Below, piece after piece: positions 24,374-32,962 of a DNA stretch of 33,984 nucleotides. The notes beneath the pieces are model-generated. The model saw nothing but the letters and a program-made list of their open reading frames with translations. It was not told the origin of the DNA and ran no database searches. The DNA comes from Verrucomicrobiia bacterium (GTDB lineage Bacteria; Verrucomicrobiota; Verrucomicrobiia; Limisphaerales; JAOAIM01). The position numbers were made by a program, and so were the translations under genes. Position 1 is the stretch's first letter; every line of letters begins with the position of its first letter. The stretch lies in NCBI GenBank assembly GCA_026414705.1, contig JAOAIM010000016.1, positions 1 through 33,984 on the forward strand, read 5' to 3'.

Positions 24374-24414
24374 CGTCTTGAATCGGCGGGCAAAGGCGAC
24401 TAGGTTGCAGCGGG

Positions 24415-25314
24415 ATGATCGAGAACCGCGATTACATGCGCGAAACGCCGCTGACGCCGGCGCGCTCGCTCACCGTCGCGCTGATCATCATCAACGCGGT
24501 CATTTTCTTTTTGCAGCTTCTGCTGGAGCGGATTCAACCGGGGTCGGTGCTGGACCGCTGGCTGGCGTTGAGCGCGGAGCGGCTGGCGCGCGGGGAAGTG
24601 TGGCGCTTGTTGACGTTTCAGTTTTTGCACGGGGGCTTGCTGCACCTGCTGCTGAACTCCTGGGCGCTTTACGTCTTTGGGCGCAGTGTGGAAGCGACGC
24701 TGGGGCGCGGGCGATTCCTGCAACTGTATCTGGGCAGCGGCGTGGTGGGTGGGCTGATGCACGTGGCGGGCAGCGCACTGTTGCCGCAAATTTTCGGCCC
24801 GCCGCAGGTGCAGGTGGTCGGCGCCTCGGCCGGTTTGTATGGCGTGATCGCCGCGTTTGCGGTGCTCTTCCCGCATCAACCGCTGACGTTGCTGTTGTTC
24901 TTCGTGCTGCCAATCACGCTCTCAGCGCGGGTGCTGTTGATTGCGAGCGTGGCGCTGGCGTTGATTGGTTTGTTGATGCCGCAGGACAACGTGGCGCACG
25001 GAGCGCACCTGGGCGGGATGCTGGCCGGGTATCTTTTCCTGCGCTGGGGCGACGCCGTGCGGGAACGGTTGGAAGCGTGGCGACAGCGTCCGGCCCGGCG
25101 GCGTCCGCGCGAGCTGGCACAGGTCGGCTCGCGGCGGCGCCTGCCCTGGGGCAGCACGCGCGAGGACTGGGAATCCGAGTTGCCGCCGGATGAATTCATC
25201 CGGCGCGAAGTGGACCCGATCCTGGACAAAATCTCCGCGCACGGCATCCACAGCCTGACCGAGCGCGAGCGGCGCATCCTGGAGGCCGCGCGCAAGAAAA
25301 TGACGCGCCGTTGA
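24415..25314 (+). CDS. Rhomboid family intramembrane serine protease
   Basis: 299 residues. A six-helix rhomboid core occupies residues about 18-210: WRLLTFQFLHGGLLHLLLNSW with the oxyanion Asn81, GASAGLYG with catalytic Ser138, and AHGAHLGGMLAGY with catalytic His198. It cleaves transmembrane substrates within the membrane; substrates are unknown. The last 90 residues are hydrophilic: a basic stretch (RQRPARRRPRE), then a short conserved-looking helix pair DEFIRREVDPILDKISAHG and LTERERRILEAARKKM. That tail recurs in verrucomicrobial and Bacteroidetes rhomboids. It begins 68 nt after apbE. Confidence 0.92.
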   Translation: MIENRDYMRETPLTPARSLTVALIIINAVIFFLQLLLERIQPGSVLDRWLALSAERLARGEVWRLLTFQFLHGGLLHLLLNSWALYVFGRSVEATLGRGRFLQLYLGSGVVGGLMHVAGSALLPQIFGPPQVQVVGASAGLYGVIAAFAVLFPHQPLTLLLFFVLPITLSARVLLIASVALALIGLLMPQDNVAHGAHLGGMLAGYLFLRWGDAVRERLEAWRQRPARRRPRELAQVGSRRRLPWGSTREDWESELPPDEFIRREVDPILDKISAHGIHSLTERERRILEAARKKMTRR

Positions 25315-25353
25315 GGCAGCCCTCCCTGCCGCTCTACCGCGCCGCCGCCGGGA

Positions 25354-25761
25354 TCAAAGGCGCTGTTTGATCTTCTCCAAAATTGCCCGTGACGCGGCCT
25401 CGTCGCCAAACGTGCCCACGCGGATGCGGACCTCGGTGGACTGCTCGGCAACTTTTTTGAGGCGAACGGAGATTTTCTTGTCGAAAGCGTTTCGGGCGAC
25501 CAGGTCGGCCTGCAGCGCGTCTTTGCGCTGGCTGCTGACGTAAAACTGGAGGTCTTTCATGGCAGCCAGCGTCGCGTTCCACGTGCGGTCGAGCGTGGCC
25601 GACTCGGTGGATTTGAGCACGCCGTTGACGTAGGCGTAACTGGCTGCGCCCGCGCCGGCGGCCGCGCCGACCGCAACGACGGCGCAGCCGGCGGCCAGGC
25701 TCACGGCTACCAGCAGGAAGGCGATCAAACCGGTTTGTCGGAGGAAGTTTGAAATTTTCAT
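25354..25761 (-). CDS. DUF3568-like small lipoprotein
   Basis: 135 residues from the ATG at 25761 (MKISNFLRQTG...). The hydrophobic signal ends LAAGC with Cys26, so it is probably lipidated. It is followed by a Gly/Ala-rich stretch AVVAVGAAAGAGAASYAYVNG and a compact domain (SATLDRTWNATLAAMKDLQF, ISVRLKKVAEQSTEVRIRVG, FGDEAASRAILEKI), the pattern of DUF3568 lipoproteins. Function is unknown. ATG 25767 and GTG 25770 are alternative starts. It converges on the rhomboid gene with a 39-nt gap. Confidence 0.83.
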   Translation of the reverse strand: MKISNFLRQTGLIAFLLVAVSLAAGCAVVAVGAAAGAGAASYAYVNGVLKSTESATLDRTWNATLAAMKDLQFYVSSQRKDALQADLVARNAFDKKISVRLKKVAEQSTEVRIRVGTFGDEAASRAILEKIKQRL

Positions 25762-26048
25762 GGGCATCACCGTTTTGGTTGTGGGCTACGAGCGCAACGT
25801 GGCCAAGCCAGGGCCGCTTGGCAAGTCTTGCGTTCGACCCGCGGGGACTCGGCGCCCGGCTTCTACCCAGGCCCGCAACGAGGAACTCTCAAATGAGAAA
25901 AAATCGCCACCGCTGACAAAGGGGGAGCTTCGGCCAATGCTCAAGCCACCCGGCCCTCGAGAAAATCCCACCCGGTCGTTGTTCTCACGTCCCGTCCGGG
26001 CCGTCGCCCTCGGCGCGGCTGACCTTCATGCGCCCGGATGCCCCCAGT

Positions 26049-27413
26049 TCAAACCGGCGGCGGTGGAATGACCGTGTCGTAGCTGATGGGCGGGATAACC
26101 TTGCCGTCGGCGGTCTTGATGGCGCGCGTTTTCTCGTCGAAGAACAGCGTCAGGCCCATTCGTTCGGACATTTCGGCGAGGCAAAGCACGGTCTGCGCGC
26201 GAATGGCCAGTTCGACGTTGGCCACCGGAGTTTTGCCGGAGCGGATGCAGTCGAAGAAATTTTTTGCCAGGCTGGCGATGCGCTCGACGGGTGCGGGGTC
26301 GTTGAACTCCTCGGCGTCGAGTTCATCCGTGAAGCCCGCTTCGGGTTTGAGTTCGACGCGGTTCTGGCTGGAGGAGAAGTAGAGCGTGGCCTTGTGGCCA
26401 CGAAGGATGTCGGGCAGGCCCTGCTCGTTGACGGTGCTGCCGACGACCAGGAGCGTCAGGCCGCTGGGGAATTCAGCGAGCAGGTGCGTCGTGTCGGTGA
26501 TGTCGCGGTCGGTTTGCACCTTGCGCGTGCCGGTGGCGGCGACACGGCGCGGGAATTCCGGGTTGCCGGTGGCGAGCATCATCGGATGAAACCGGTGGGG
26601 CAGGAGGTTGCCGATGATGCCGGAGTTGTAGGCGTAGTAGAGGTGCCAACTGAAGTAGTGTTCGGGATTGAACGGGATTTTGGGCACGCGGCCCAGCCAG
26701 CGATACCAGTCCAGATTCCGCTCATTGGCGTCGGGGTCCACCGGAAAACGCCACTCGCCCTTGGGATTGAACTTGCGGCAGTAGGAGCCCTGTCCCCAGA
26801 CCAGGTGCCCGATCTTGCCCGCGCGCACCCATTCGGCGGCCTTGTGCCATTTGGAGTCCATGCAACCCTGCGAGCCGATCACATACACCTTGCCGGTTTT
26901 TTTGACCGTGTCATAGACCTCCCAGGCCTCGCCCAGGTAGCGCGTCATGGGCTTTTCGCAATAGACGTGTTTGCCCGCTTCCAGCGCGTCAATCGAACAC
27001 TGCGCGTGCCAGTTGTCCACGGTCGAAATGATCACCGCGTCAATGTCCTTGCGCTCCAGCAGTCGCCGGTGATCCCGAAACGCGTCGCTGTCCTTCAAAC
27101 CCAGGAAACCTTTCGCTGCCTGGAGGTGTTTGTCGTAGAGATCGCACACCGCCGCTTGAACGATGTTGGCCTCTGCGACCATGCCCTTCTGGGTGCGGAT
27201 GTGGTTCATGCCCTGTTTGCCGGTGCCGATGTAGCCGACGGCGATGCGGTTGTTGGCGCCGAGCACATTGGCCGAGGGCGCCTGATTTTGGCCGTAAACG
27301 GGTGTCTTCAAAAACGCCGGCGTGGAGACGGCCGCCGCCAGCGTGGCGGCCTTGCGAAGAAACGCGCGCCGGTTTTCCCGGCCCGAACTTTCAGGTGTCG
27401 AAGTTGCTTTCAT
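26049..27413 (-). CDS. Tat-exported Gfo/Idh/MocA oxidoreductase (paralogue of 21851-23251)
   Basis: 454 residues from the ATG at 27413. Tat signal ENRRAFLRKAATLAAAV (Arg 15-16). Rossmann VGYIGTGKQGM, VIISTVDNWHAQCSIDALEAG and intact CEKPMTRYLGEA (E153, K154, P155). It shares with the protein at 21851 the blocks VLGANNRI, GSQGC, NPKGEW, LLPHR..P.MLATGNPE and AEMSER/DR, so the two are close paralogues in opposite orientation. Inferred role: periplasmic NAD(P)-dependent sugar redox chemistry. It lies downstream of another Gfo/Idh/MocA gene on the same strand with a gap of about 150 nt. Confidence 0.9.
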   Translation of the reverse strand: MKATSTPESSGRENRRAFLRKAATLAAAVSTPAFLKTPVYGQNQAPSANVLGANNRIAVGYIGTGKQGMNHIRTQKGMVAEANIVQAAVCDLYDKHLQAAKGFLGLKDSDAFRDHRRLLERKDIDAVIISTVDNWHAQCSIDALEAGKHVYCEKPMTRYLGEAWEVYDTVKKTGKVYVIGSQGCMDSKWHKAAEWVRAGKIGHLVWGQGSYCRKFNPKGEWRFPVDPDANERNLDWYRWLGRVPKIPFNPEHYFSWHLYYAYNSGIIGNLLPHRFHPMMLATGNPEFPRRVAATGTRKVQTDRDITDTTHLLAEFPSGLTLLVVGSTVNEQGLPDILRGHKATLYFSSSQNRVELKPEAGFTDELDAEEFNDPAPVERIASLAKNFFDCIRSGKTPVANVELAIRAQTVLCLAEMSERMGLTLFFDEKTRAIKTADGKVIPPISYDTVIPPPPV

Positions 27414-27565
27414 AATTTCAACGGTGACAGGGCTCGCGCCCAATTAGGCGCAAGCTAGCAATCCCGACCGGGAAGCAAAGCGGTTTATTCAATCCCCGGC
27501 GCCGGCTTCGCGCCGGTGACGGCGGGCCACACGGCGGATTTGTCCGGCGTCTGCCGCGTGCGTGC

Positions 27566-28915
27566 TTACAGCACTTGCGTCTGGCCGGGCATGGCGATGG
27601 GGTAGCGGCCCTGGGTGTCGGGCTGAACCGGCGCCGGGTCGTCGAGCGAGGAGAGTTTGTCCAGGCCGGGCGCGAGTTCGAGGTTGGACGCGAGGGCGTC
27701 CTCGTAGGTGATGAGTTGACCGGATTCGCAGGCCATGCGGCCCATGATGGCGACCAGGCAGGCTTTGGCGGAACGTTCGGTTTCATTCCAGGGCTTGTCG
27801 TTGCGAATGGCGTCGAAGAGCAGATCGTGCTCGCGCTGGTATTGATCGCAAGGCGGCCCGGAGTAACTCCAGATGAGCTTGTCGGCTTTTTGCAGATGGC
27901 CCGACCAGAGGCGCGGCTTGGGCTGGCCTTCGCCAAGGACCGCGCAGCCGTTGCTGCCGAGGATGACGTTGCCGAAAAAGCCCCAGCAATTGTTGATGTG
28001 CCGGCCCTGGGCGATCAGGCGCGTGCCGTCCGGGAAGGTGTATTCGGCGCAGTAGTGGTCGAAGAGCTGGTCGGGTTCGGTGCGCACCTGCCGCCCGCCC
28101 ATGCCTTGCACCGACACCGGCCAGGCGTTCTTGACCCAGCAGCACACGTCAATGTTGTGGATGAGCCAGTCCACGATGAAGCTGCCGTTGAGCCAGGTGA
28201 AGCAACTGTAGTTGAGAATCTGGTAGGCCAGCTCGCTCATGCCCGGCGCGCGCGCTTGCAGCCCGACCGGCCCGTGCATCCGGTAGGCGTTGGCGCAAAT
28301 CACCTCGCCGATCCGCCCGTGGTGAATCTGCTCGATCGCCTGTTCGAGCGGCAGGTAGTGACGGCTCATGAGACCCCCGGCGATTTTCAGGTTCTTCTCG
28401 CGCGCCAGTTCACCGGCGCGCAGCACGCGCCGGATGCCCGGCGCGTCCACGGCAAAGGATTTTTCCATGAACACGTGCAGTCCCTTCTGCACCGCGTATT
28501 CCAGGTGCAACGGACGAAACGCCGGCGGGGCGGCCAGCAACACCACGTCGCCCTGGTCGAGGGAATCCATCGCGCGCTTGTAGGCGTCAAACCCGACAAA
28601 GCGGCGCTCCGGCGGGACGGCCATTTGCGCGGCGTGACGCTCCGAGAGACTTCGGTAAGCCTGATTGACGCGGTGCTCGAAGACGTCGCCCAGCGCCCAG
28701 AGTTTGGTCGGGCCGGCGGTTGAAAGCGCCTGCGAGGCCGCGCCCGTGCCGCGTCCGCCGCAGCCCACGAGCGCAATCTTGATCGTGTTGTTCTCGGCAC
28801 AGTAGCCGGGACGCGGCGTGGCGAGCGTGCCGGCCAGCGCGGCCCCGGCCGCGGCGGTGGACGTGGTTTTGAGGAACTGGCGACGGGATGTTGTGGAAGA
28901 GATTTTCGCGTTCAT
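27566..28915 (-). CDS. Tat-exported Gfo/Idh/MocA oxidoreductase, EKS variant
   Basis: 449 residues from the ATG at 28915 (MNAKISSTTSRRQFLKTTST, Arg 11-12, Tat signal). Rossmann IALVGCGGRGTGAA. The EKP motif reads MEKSF (E151, K152, S153): Lys is kept but Pro is replaced. The C-terminal domain carries GGLMSRHYLPLEQAI, IVDWLIHNIDVCCWV and WSYSGPPCDQYQREHDLLFDAIRND, and differs clearly from the other three family members in the window. Inferred role: periplasmic sugar oxidoreductase of a separate subgroup. It lies 127 nt downstream of the TPR lipoprotein gene on the same strand. Confidence 0.9.
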   Translation of the reverse strand: MNAKISSTTSRRQFLKTTSTAAAGAALAGTLATPRPGYCAENNTIKIALVGCGGRGTGAASQALSTAGPTKLWALGDVFEHRVNQAYRSLSERHAAQMAVPPERRFVGFDAYKRAMDSLDQGDVVLLAAPPAFRPLHLEYAVQKGLHVFMEKSFAVDAPGIRRVLRAGELAREKNLKIAGGLMSRHYLPLEQAIEQIHHGRIGEVICANAYRMHGPVGLQARAPGMSELAYQILNYSCFTWLNGSFIVDWLIHNIDVCCWVKNAWPVSVQGMGGRQVRTEPDQLFDHYCAEYTFPDGTRLIAQGRHINNCWGFFGNVILGSNGCAVLGEGQPKPRLWSGHLQKADKLIWSYSGPPCDQYQREHDLLFDAIRNDKPWNETERSAKACLVAIMGRMACESGQLITYEDALASNLELAPGLDKLSSLDDPAPVQPDTQGRYPIAMPGQTQVL

Positions 28916-29042
28916 GGCTGACCCGTGGTTTTTGGCGTAGTCCGAACCCACCGGCCTTCTACGCCAAAGGGGTGTTCGTGTAAAGCGCGCCGACACGCGC
29001 GACGGGCGACCGCCTTTGAAAATCCTCAGCGACCGACGGCGC

Positions 29043-31070
29043 TCACGGCTTGGGCAACGCGTCGAGCTTCTTCTGCACGGCGGGGTTCTGTTCGATAGAG
29101 AGCGACCTGGCCCATGCTTCGCGCGCTTCGTCCATCCGCCCCAGCGCGGCGTAAATGTCGCCCAGGTGATCGTAGAGCGTCGCATCCGGTTCGGGACTCA
29201 GGCGGATGGCTTCGCGGATGTATTCGAGGGCTTTTTCGGTCTGCCCCAGCCGGAACAGCACCCAGCCAAGGCTGTCGAGATACGCGGCGTTTTGCGGGTC
29301 GGCTTTGACCGCCTGCTCGATCAGGGCGCGGGCGCGTTCGAGGTTTTCGCCGCGGTCGGCCCACATGTAACCGAGGTAGTTCTGTGCGTCGGGGAAGTCG
29401 GGCTTCAGGCGCAGGCATTGTTCGAGGAATTGTTCGGCGCGTTGATAATCGCCGCTGCGTTCGGCCGCCGCGCCCAGTTCAAAATAAAACAGGTGCGTCA
29501 GGAAGTTGGTCTCGCGCTCGCGGGCGATCCGCTCCGCCTCCAGGAAATGGCGCAACGCGGCCGGGTAGTTTTTCCGTTGGCGATGGGCCGAGCCGAACAG
29601 ATAGGCGCGCACGAAGCTGGGCGGGAACTTTTTGTCCGCCTCCTCCAGCACCGCGAGCGCCTCCTCGACCTGATTCAACTCCAACCACGTGGCGGCGACG
29701 TCGGTCCAGACCTCCGGCGAGTCGGGCTGCAGGCGGAGGGCTTTCTGGAAATAATCCCGCGCCTGCGGATGATCGCCATTGGCGGCCAGTGCCGCGCCGT
29801 ACTGGATGTAAAAGGCCGGGTTGATGAGGTTGGTGTTGGTGGTCAGGGCGATGAGTTCGGCCGCCCGGAAATGGCGCAGGGCATCGGTGTTGCGTTTCAA
29901 CTGGCGGGCGGCCAGGCCCAGGCGGAATTCCAGCGCGAAGTTTTGCGGAAATTTCCTGGCGGCGGTTTCGAGCGTGGCGAGCGCCTCCTCCGGGCGACCC
30001 AGCGCAAGCTGCGCTGACGCCAGATCGTAGTAGGCCGCTTCGAATTCGGGTCGGAACAGGATGGTTTTGCGCAGGTAATCGGCCATGTCCTGCCAGCGCC
30101 GCTCGGCGGCGGCGAGGCTCGCCAACAGATAGTAGGCCTGCGCATTGGACGGGTCGTCGCGCACGATGGCCTGCAACTGCTCGGCGGCGCGACGCCGGTC
30201 GCCCTCGCGCAGGAAGATGCGCACGAGCCGGTCGCGCACCAGATCGCGGGCTTGAGGCAGTTCGTTGAGCCGGTCCACCACGGCCAGGTAGTGCGGCGCG
30301 GCGCGTTCGGGTCGGTTGATTTTGTAGAAGGCGTCGGCCAGTTGCAGGCGCACCAGGGTGTGGGCGGGGTTGAGTTTTTCGGCCCGGTCCAGAACGCGCT
30401 CGGCGCGGGCGTGCACCGCTTCCCGTTGCGTGGGGAAACGCTGGGCGTAAATGACGAAGAAATCCGCCAGCCCGATCAGGAACGGCGCATCGGCCTGACG
30501 CACCCGCGCGGCCCTGTCGAGCAACTTGAGCGCGTCCTTGGGACGGCGTGTTTCGAGCAGAAGCAAAAACTGGTTGCGGTAACCCGCCAGCGCATTGGGG
30601 GCCAGGGCGATGGCCTTGCGATTGGCCGCAGCGGCCTCGTCAAACCGCTTCATCTGGGCGTAACTGCTGCCCAGAAGCGCATACAAGGCTGCCGATGATT
30701 TTTGCTGGCGGATCGCCGCACGGAGAATTTCGACGGCCTTCTCCGGTTGACCGGCGCGCAAACAACGCTCGGCGGCCAGACGCGCGAGGCGATCTTCACC
30801 CGGGTCGGCCAGCGCCGCCTGGTAAAATTCCTCGAGCGCCACCGCCGGCTGCTCGTTCAGATCGGCAATCACGCCCGCTGCGTAGTGCGCGTGCGCCTGC
30901 GCGCGACGCAGCACCGGGTCTGCAGCGATTGGATTGGTCCGGCTGCCCGGCGTCCACACCGGGGGCGGCGCTTCGGAGGCCGGGCCGTGCCGGGGCGACG
31001 CGCTTCGACACCCCGCAATGCCGAGCACCGCGAGCGCCAGCCCAGCCAGACCGCACAAGCGCACAATCAT
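29043..31070 (-). CDS. Large TPR lipoprotein
   Basis: 675 residues from the ATG at 31070. The signal MIVRLCGLAGLALAVLGIAGC ends in lipobox IAGC (Cys21). A short Pro-rich linker is followed by tandem 34-residue TPR units over nearly the whole length (for example AALYALLGSSYAQMKRFDEA, PAFYIQYGAALAANGDHPQA, PDFPDAQNYLGYMWADRGEN), with the best-conserved block at the C-terminus (YLDSLGWVLFRLGQTEKALE). It is a membrane-tethered protein-interaction scaffold, similar in layout to TPR lipoproteins of outer-membrane or secretion systems. Its partner is unknown. The frame runs further upstream, but the lipobox fixes the start. Confidence 0.9.
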   Translation of the reverse strand: MIVRLCGLAGLALAVLGIAGCRSASPRHGPASEAPPPVWTPGSRTNPIAADPVLRRAQAHAHYAAGVIADLNEQPAVALEEFYQAALADPGEDRLARLAAERCLRAGQPEKAVEILRAAIRQQKSSAALYALLGSSYAQMKRFDEAAAANRKAIALAPNALAGYRNQFLLLLETRRPKDALKLLDRAARVRQADAPFLIGLADFFVIYAQRFPTQREAVHARAERVLDRAEKLNPAHTLVRLQLADAFYKINRPERAAPHYLAVVDRLNELPQARDLVRDRLVRIFLREGDRRRAAEQLQAIVRDDPSNAQAYYLLASLAAAERRWQDMADYLRKTILFRPEFEAAYYDLASAQLALGRPEEALATLETAARKFPQNFALEFRLGLAARQLKRNTDALRHFRAAELIALTTNTNLINPAFYIQYGAALAANGDHPQARDYFQKALRLQPDSPEVWTDVAATWLELNQVEEALAVLEEADKKFPPSFVRAYLFGSAHRQRKNYPAALRHFLEAERIARERETNFLTHLFYFELGAAAERSGDYQRAEQFLEQCLRLKPDFPDAQNYLGYMWADRGENLERARALIEQAVKADPQNAAYLDSLGWVLFRLGQTEKALEYIREAIRLSPEPDATLYDHLGDIYAALGRMDEAREAWARSLSIEQNPAVQKKLDALPKP

Positions 31071-31286
31071 ACCGAAAAAATACACAATGGCCGCCGTTCC
31101 GGCGCACGTGAAATCAACTCCCCCCTCGCGCAAGCGCAAGCGGGCGCGTCCCAGACGTTGTCGCGCGCGTTCCTGGGAACGAACGAACCTGGTCACCGGC
31201 AGGCAACCGTCGCCCGCGGCGGTCATTTTACCGCCGTGCGGGCGCCCGCCCGGCTCTCCTTTTTCGCCGCAGCGCGGTCGGCAGAA

Positions 31287-31388
31287 CTACTTCTGCCAGG
31301 TGCGCTTCTTGTGGCGGTGCATGCGCAGCTTCTTGCGCCGTTTGTGTTTGTTGATCTTGGCCTTGCGGCGTTTTTTGAGTGAACCCAT
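31287..31388 (-). CDS. AURKAIP1/COX24-domain small ribosomal protein (bS22-like)
   Basis: 33 residues, reading MGSLKKRRKAKINKHKRRKK and then LRMHRHKKRTWQK. The MGS-KKRRK start and the overall Lys/Arg-rich helix match the bacterial AURKAIP1/COX24 small proteins, which include the actinobacterial ribosomal protein bS22 (MGSVIKKRRKRMSKKKHRK). It probably binds rRNA on the 30S subunit. It is too short for default gene finders. It lies on the same strand between hisG and the TPR gene, about 290 nt from hisG. Family likeness is strong; the exact position on the ribosome is inferred. Confidence 0.85.
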   Translation of the reverse strand: MGSLKKRRKAKINKHKRRKKLRMHRHKKRTWQK

Positions 31389-31479
31389 ACGGCAAGAAGT
31401 ATCGGCGGGCAGCGCCTTGGCAATCTCAAAGTTGCGTGGTGTGCGCATTGGCGCGCAACGCAGTTTTTTGCAGCCTCAC

Positions 31480-31616
31480 ATGAAGCCGGGCTGCAGCCCG
31501 GTGGGAAGCCCGTACGCAAGCGCCAAAGCCGTTTCAACGGCCTGGACCGGGTATGCGCAAAACGGTTGAAACTATTTTCGGCCTCCCCCGCTGCGGTTCA
31601 CCCGCCTGAAGCCGGA
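31480..31616. repeat. REP-like hairpin cluster downstream of hisG
   Basis: Non-coding DNA with a perfect 16-bp palindrome CCGGGCTGCAGCCCGG (31486-31501), a hairpin GCCGTT-TC-AACGGC (31528-31541), and a longer inverted pair GTTTCAAC (31531-31538) with GTTGAAAC (31565-31572). TGAAGCCGG occurs on both sides (near 31482 and 31607). It resembles dispersed extragenic palindromes and could end transcription from hisG. Confidence 0.65.
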
Positions 31617-31676
31617 TGTCAGGGAAAGAAGCGGTGCTCGGCAAGAAAGCGAGATGCGCTCTGCGTGCTGCGCGAC

Positions 31677-32555
31677 TCAATACACCACCTTGTTCAAGGG
31701 GTACTCGATAATGCCTTCGGCGCCGGCCGCCTTGAGTTTCGGGATGAGTTCCCGCACGACGTGCTCGTCAATGATCGTCTCCACCGCCACCCAGCCCGGC
31801 TGACTGAGGGATGAGACGGTGGGATTCCGCAGCGCGGGCAACGTTTTAAGAAGTTGAGGGAGATGTTTCTCCGCCACGTTCATCTTGAGGCCGACCTTGG
31901 CCTCGGCATCGAGCGCGCCCTTGAGCAGGAGCGCGATGGTCTCGATTTTGCGGCGTTTCCAGGGGTCTTTCCAGGCCTCCCGATTGGCGATCAGCCGCGG
32001 CGTCGAAACCAGGAGCGTGTCGAGCACGCGCAGACGGTTGGCCCGCAGCGACGAGCCGGTTTCGGTCAGTTCCACAATCGCGTCCACCAACTCGTGCGCC
32101 TTCACTTCGGTCGCTCCCCACGAAAACTCGACGGTGGCCTTGATGCCGTGACGGCGCAGGTATTTGCGCGTGAGGTTGACGACCTCGGTGGCGATGCGCT
32201 TGCCCTGGAGGTCTTTGAGCGACTTGATCGGCGAATCCTCCGGCACGCACAACACCCAGCGCGCGGGCTGGCGCGTCGCCTTGCTGAACAAAAACTCGCC
32301 CACCTCGTGCACCTTCGAACCGTTCTCAACGATCCAATCGTAGCCGGTGATGCCGCAATCCAGGTATCCGTGCTCGACGTAACGGCTGATTTCCTGGGCG
32401 CGGAGCAGGCGAATCTTCAGTTCCTCATCGTCCACATACGGAATGTAGGAACGGCTGCTGACGGTAATGTTCCAGCCCGCCTTGGCCATTTTCTGAATCG
32501 TCGCCTCCTGCAGGCTGCCCTTGGGCAATCCAAAACTCAAAACGCGTTGGCTCAT
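31677..32555 (-). CDS. hisG: ATP phosphoribosyltransferase, long form
   Basis: 292 residues from the ATG at 32555. It catalyses the first step of histidine synthesis, ATP plus PRPP to phosphoribosyl-ATP. Seen: LSFGLPKGSLQEATIQ, RSYIPYVDDEELKIRLLRAQ, the strand with LDCGITGYDWI, RIATEVVNLTRKYL, VEFSWGATEVKAHELVDAIVE (the P-loop-like PRPP site region) and LLVSTPRLIANREAW. The last 75 or so residues (GLKMNVAEKHLPQLL to EGIIEYPLNKVVY) form the ACT-like regulatory domain of long-form HisG, so it should be feedback-inhibited by histidine and need no HisZ. No other his gene is in the window. The frame extends upstream, but the chosen start matches the family. Confidence 0.95.
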   Translation of the reverse strand: MSQRVLSFGLPKGSLQEATIQKMAKAGWNITVSSRSYIPYVDDEELKIRLLRAQEISRYVEHGYLDCGITGYDWIVENGSKVHEVGEFLFSKATRQPARWVLCVPEDSPIKSLKDLQGKRIATEVVNLTRKYLRRHGIKATVEFSWGATEVKAHELVDAIVELTETGSSLRANRLRVLDTLLVSTPRLIANREAWKDPWKRRKIETIALLLKGALDAEAKVGLKMNVAEKHLPQLLKTLPALRNPTVSSLSQPGWVAVETIIDEHVVRELIPKLKAAGAEGIIEYPLNKVVY

Positions 32556-32722
32556 AAATCGTTCTCGCGCGCGCCCGGCAAACCGCCCCGGCGTCTCCGA
32601 CGCTCGGCCTGCCGAATGCGCGTCGCGGCATTTTAAGGAACGAACCCGCCGCGCAAAGAGAACTTTTTCCACCAACAGCACGGGCTGTCACAAAGGCCGC
32701 GCGAACCGGCTACGTGTTGTCC

Positions 32723-32962
32723 GTGAGCCTTAGACAAATTCGTCGCGCGCCGGGCGCGACGCCGTCTCGTCCGTTCAAGACCCACCTGGCCGATGGCACG
32801 CGACTGGAAGTGCCGCACGAGGATTTGGTTGCGCTGGACCCGACGGGCTGTGACTTCATCGTGTATCAGCCCGACGGTTCGCACCAGATCATGGACGTGA
32901 GGCACGTCAGGCGACTGGAAATGATGTTTACGAACGGGCGGCGTTCGCGCAGCAAGCGGTAG
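32723..32962 (+). CDS. Small conserved protein, function unknown
   Basis: 79 residues from GTG 32723 ([11 protein letters not shown]...); GTG 32714 is an alternative adding three residues. The core, [41 protein letters not shown] and [13 protein letters not shown], matches a pattern I recognise in small uncharacterised proteins of Planctomycetes and Verrucomicrobia (PFxxHLADGrxxxVxHpdf). It is a compact all-beta protein by appearance, with no signal or membrane segment. Its 3' end overlaps the convergent purN by 35 nt, in the basic and least conserved tails of both. Confidence 0.72.
   Translation: MSLRQIRRAPGATPSRPFKTHLADGTRLEVPHEDLVALDPTGCDFIVYQPDGSHQIMDVRHVRRLEMMFTNGRRSRSKR

Noticed and set aside
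25762-26048. The 287-nt gap between the DUF3568 lipoprotein and Gfo/Idh/MocA genes
   Set aside because: Examined for small genes and repeats; short frames are present but none shows a domain, signal peptide or plausible start context.
26028-27458. A 476-codon plus-strand frame opposite Gfo/Idh/MocA
   Set aside because: It mirrors the real minus-strand gene. Long antisense frames arise from GC-rich third positions here, and no protein motif is visible.
27496-27516. CCGGCG...CGCCGG hairpin downstream of the EKS-variant gene
   Set aside because: The stem is short with a 9-nt loop and no T-run on the minus strand, so it is not convincing as a terminator in GC-rich DNA.
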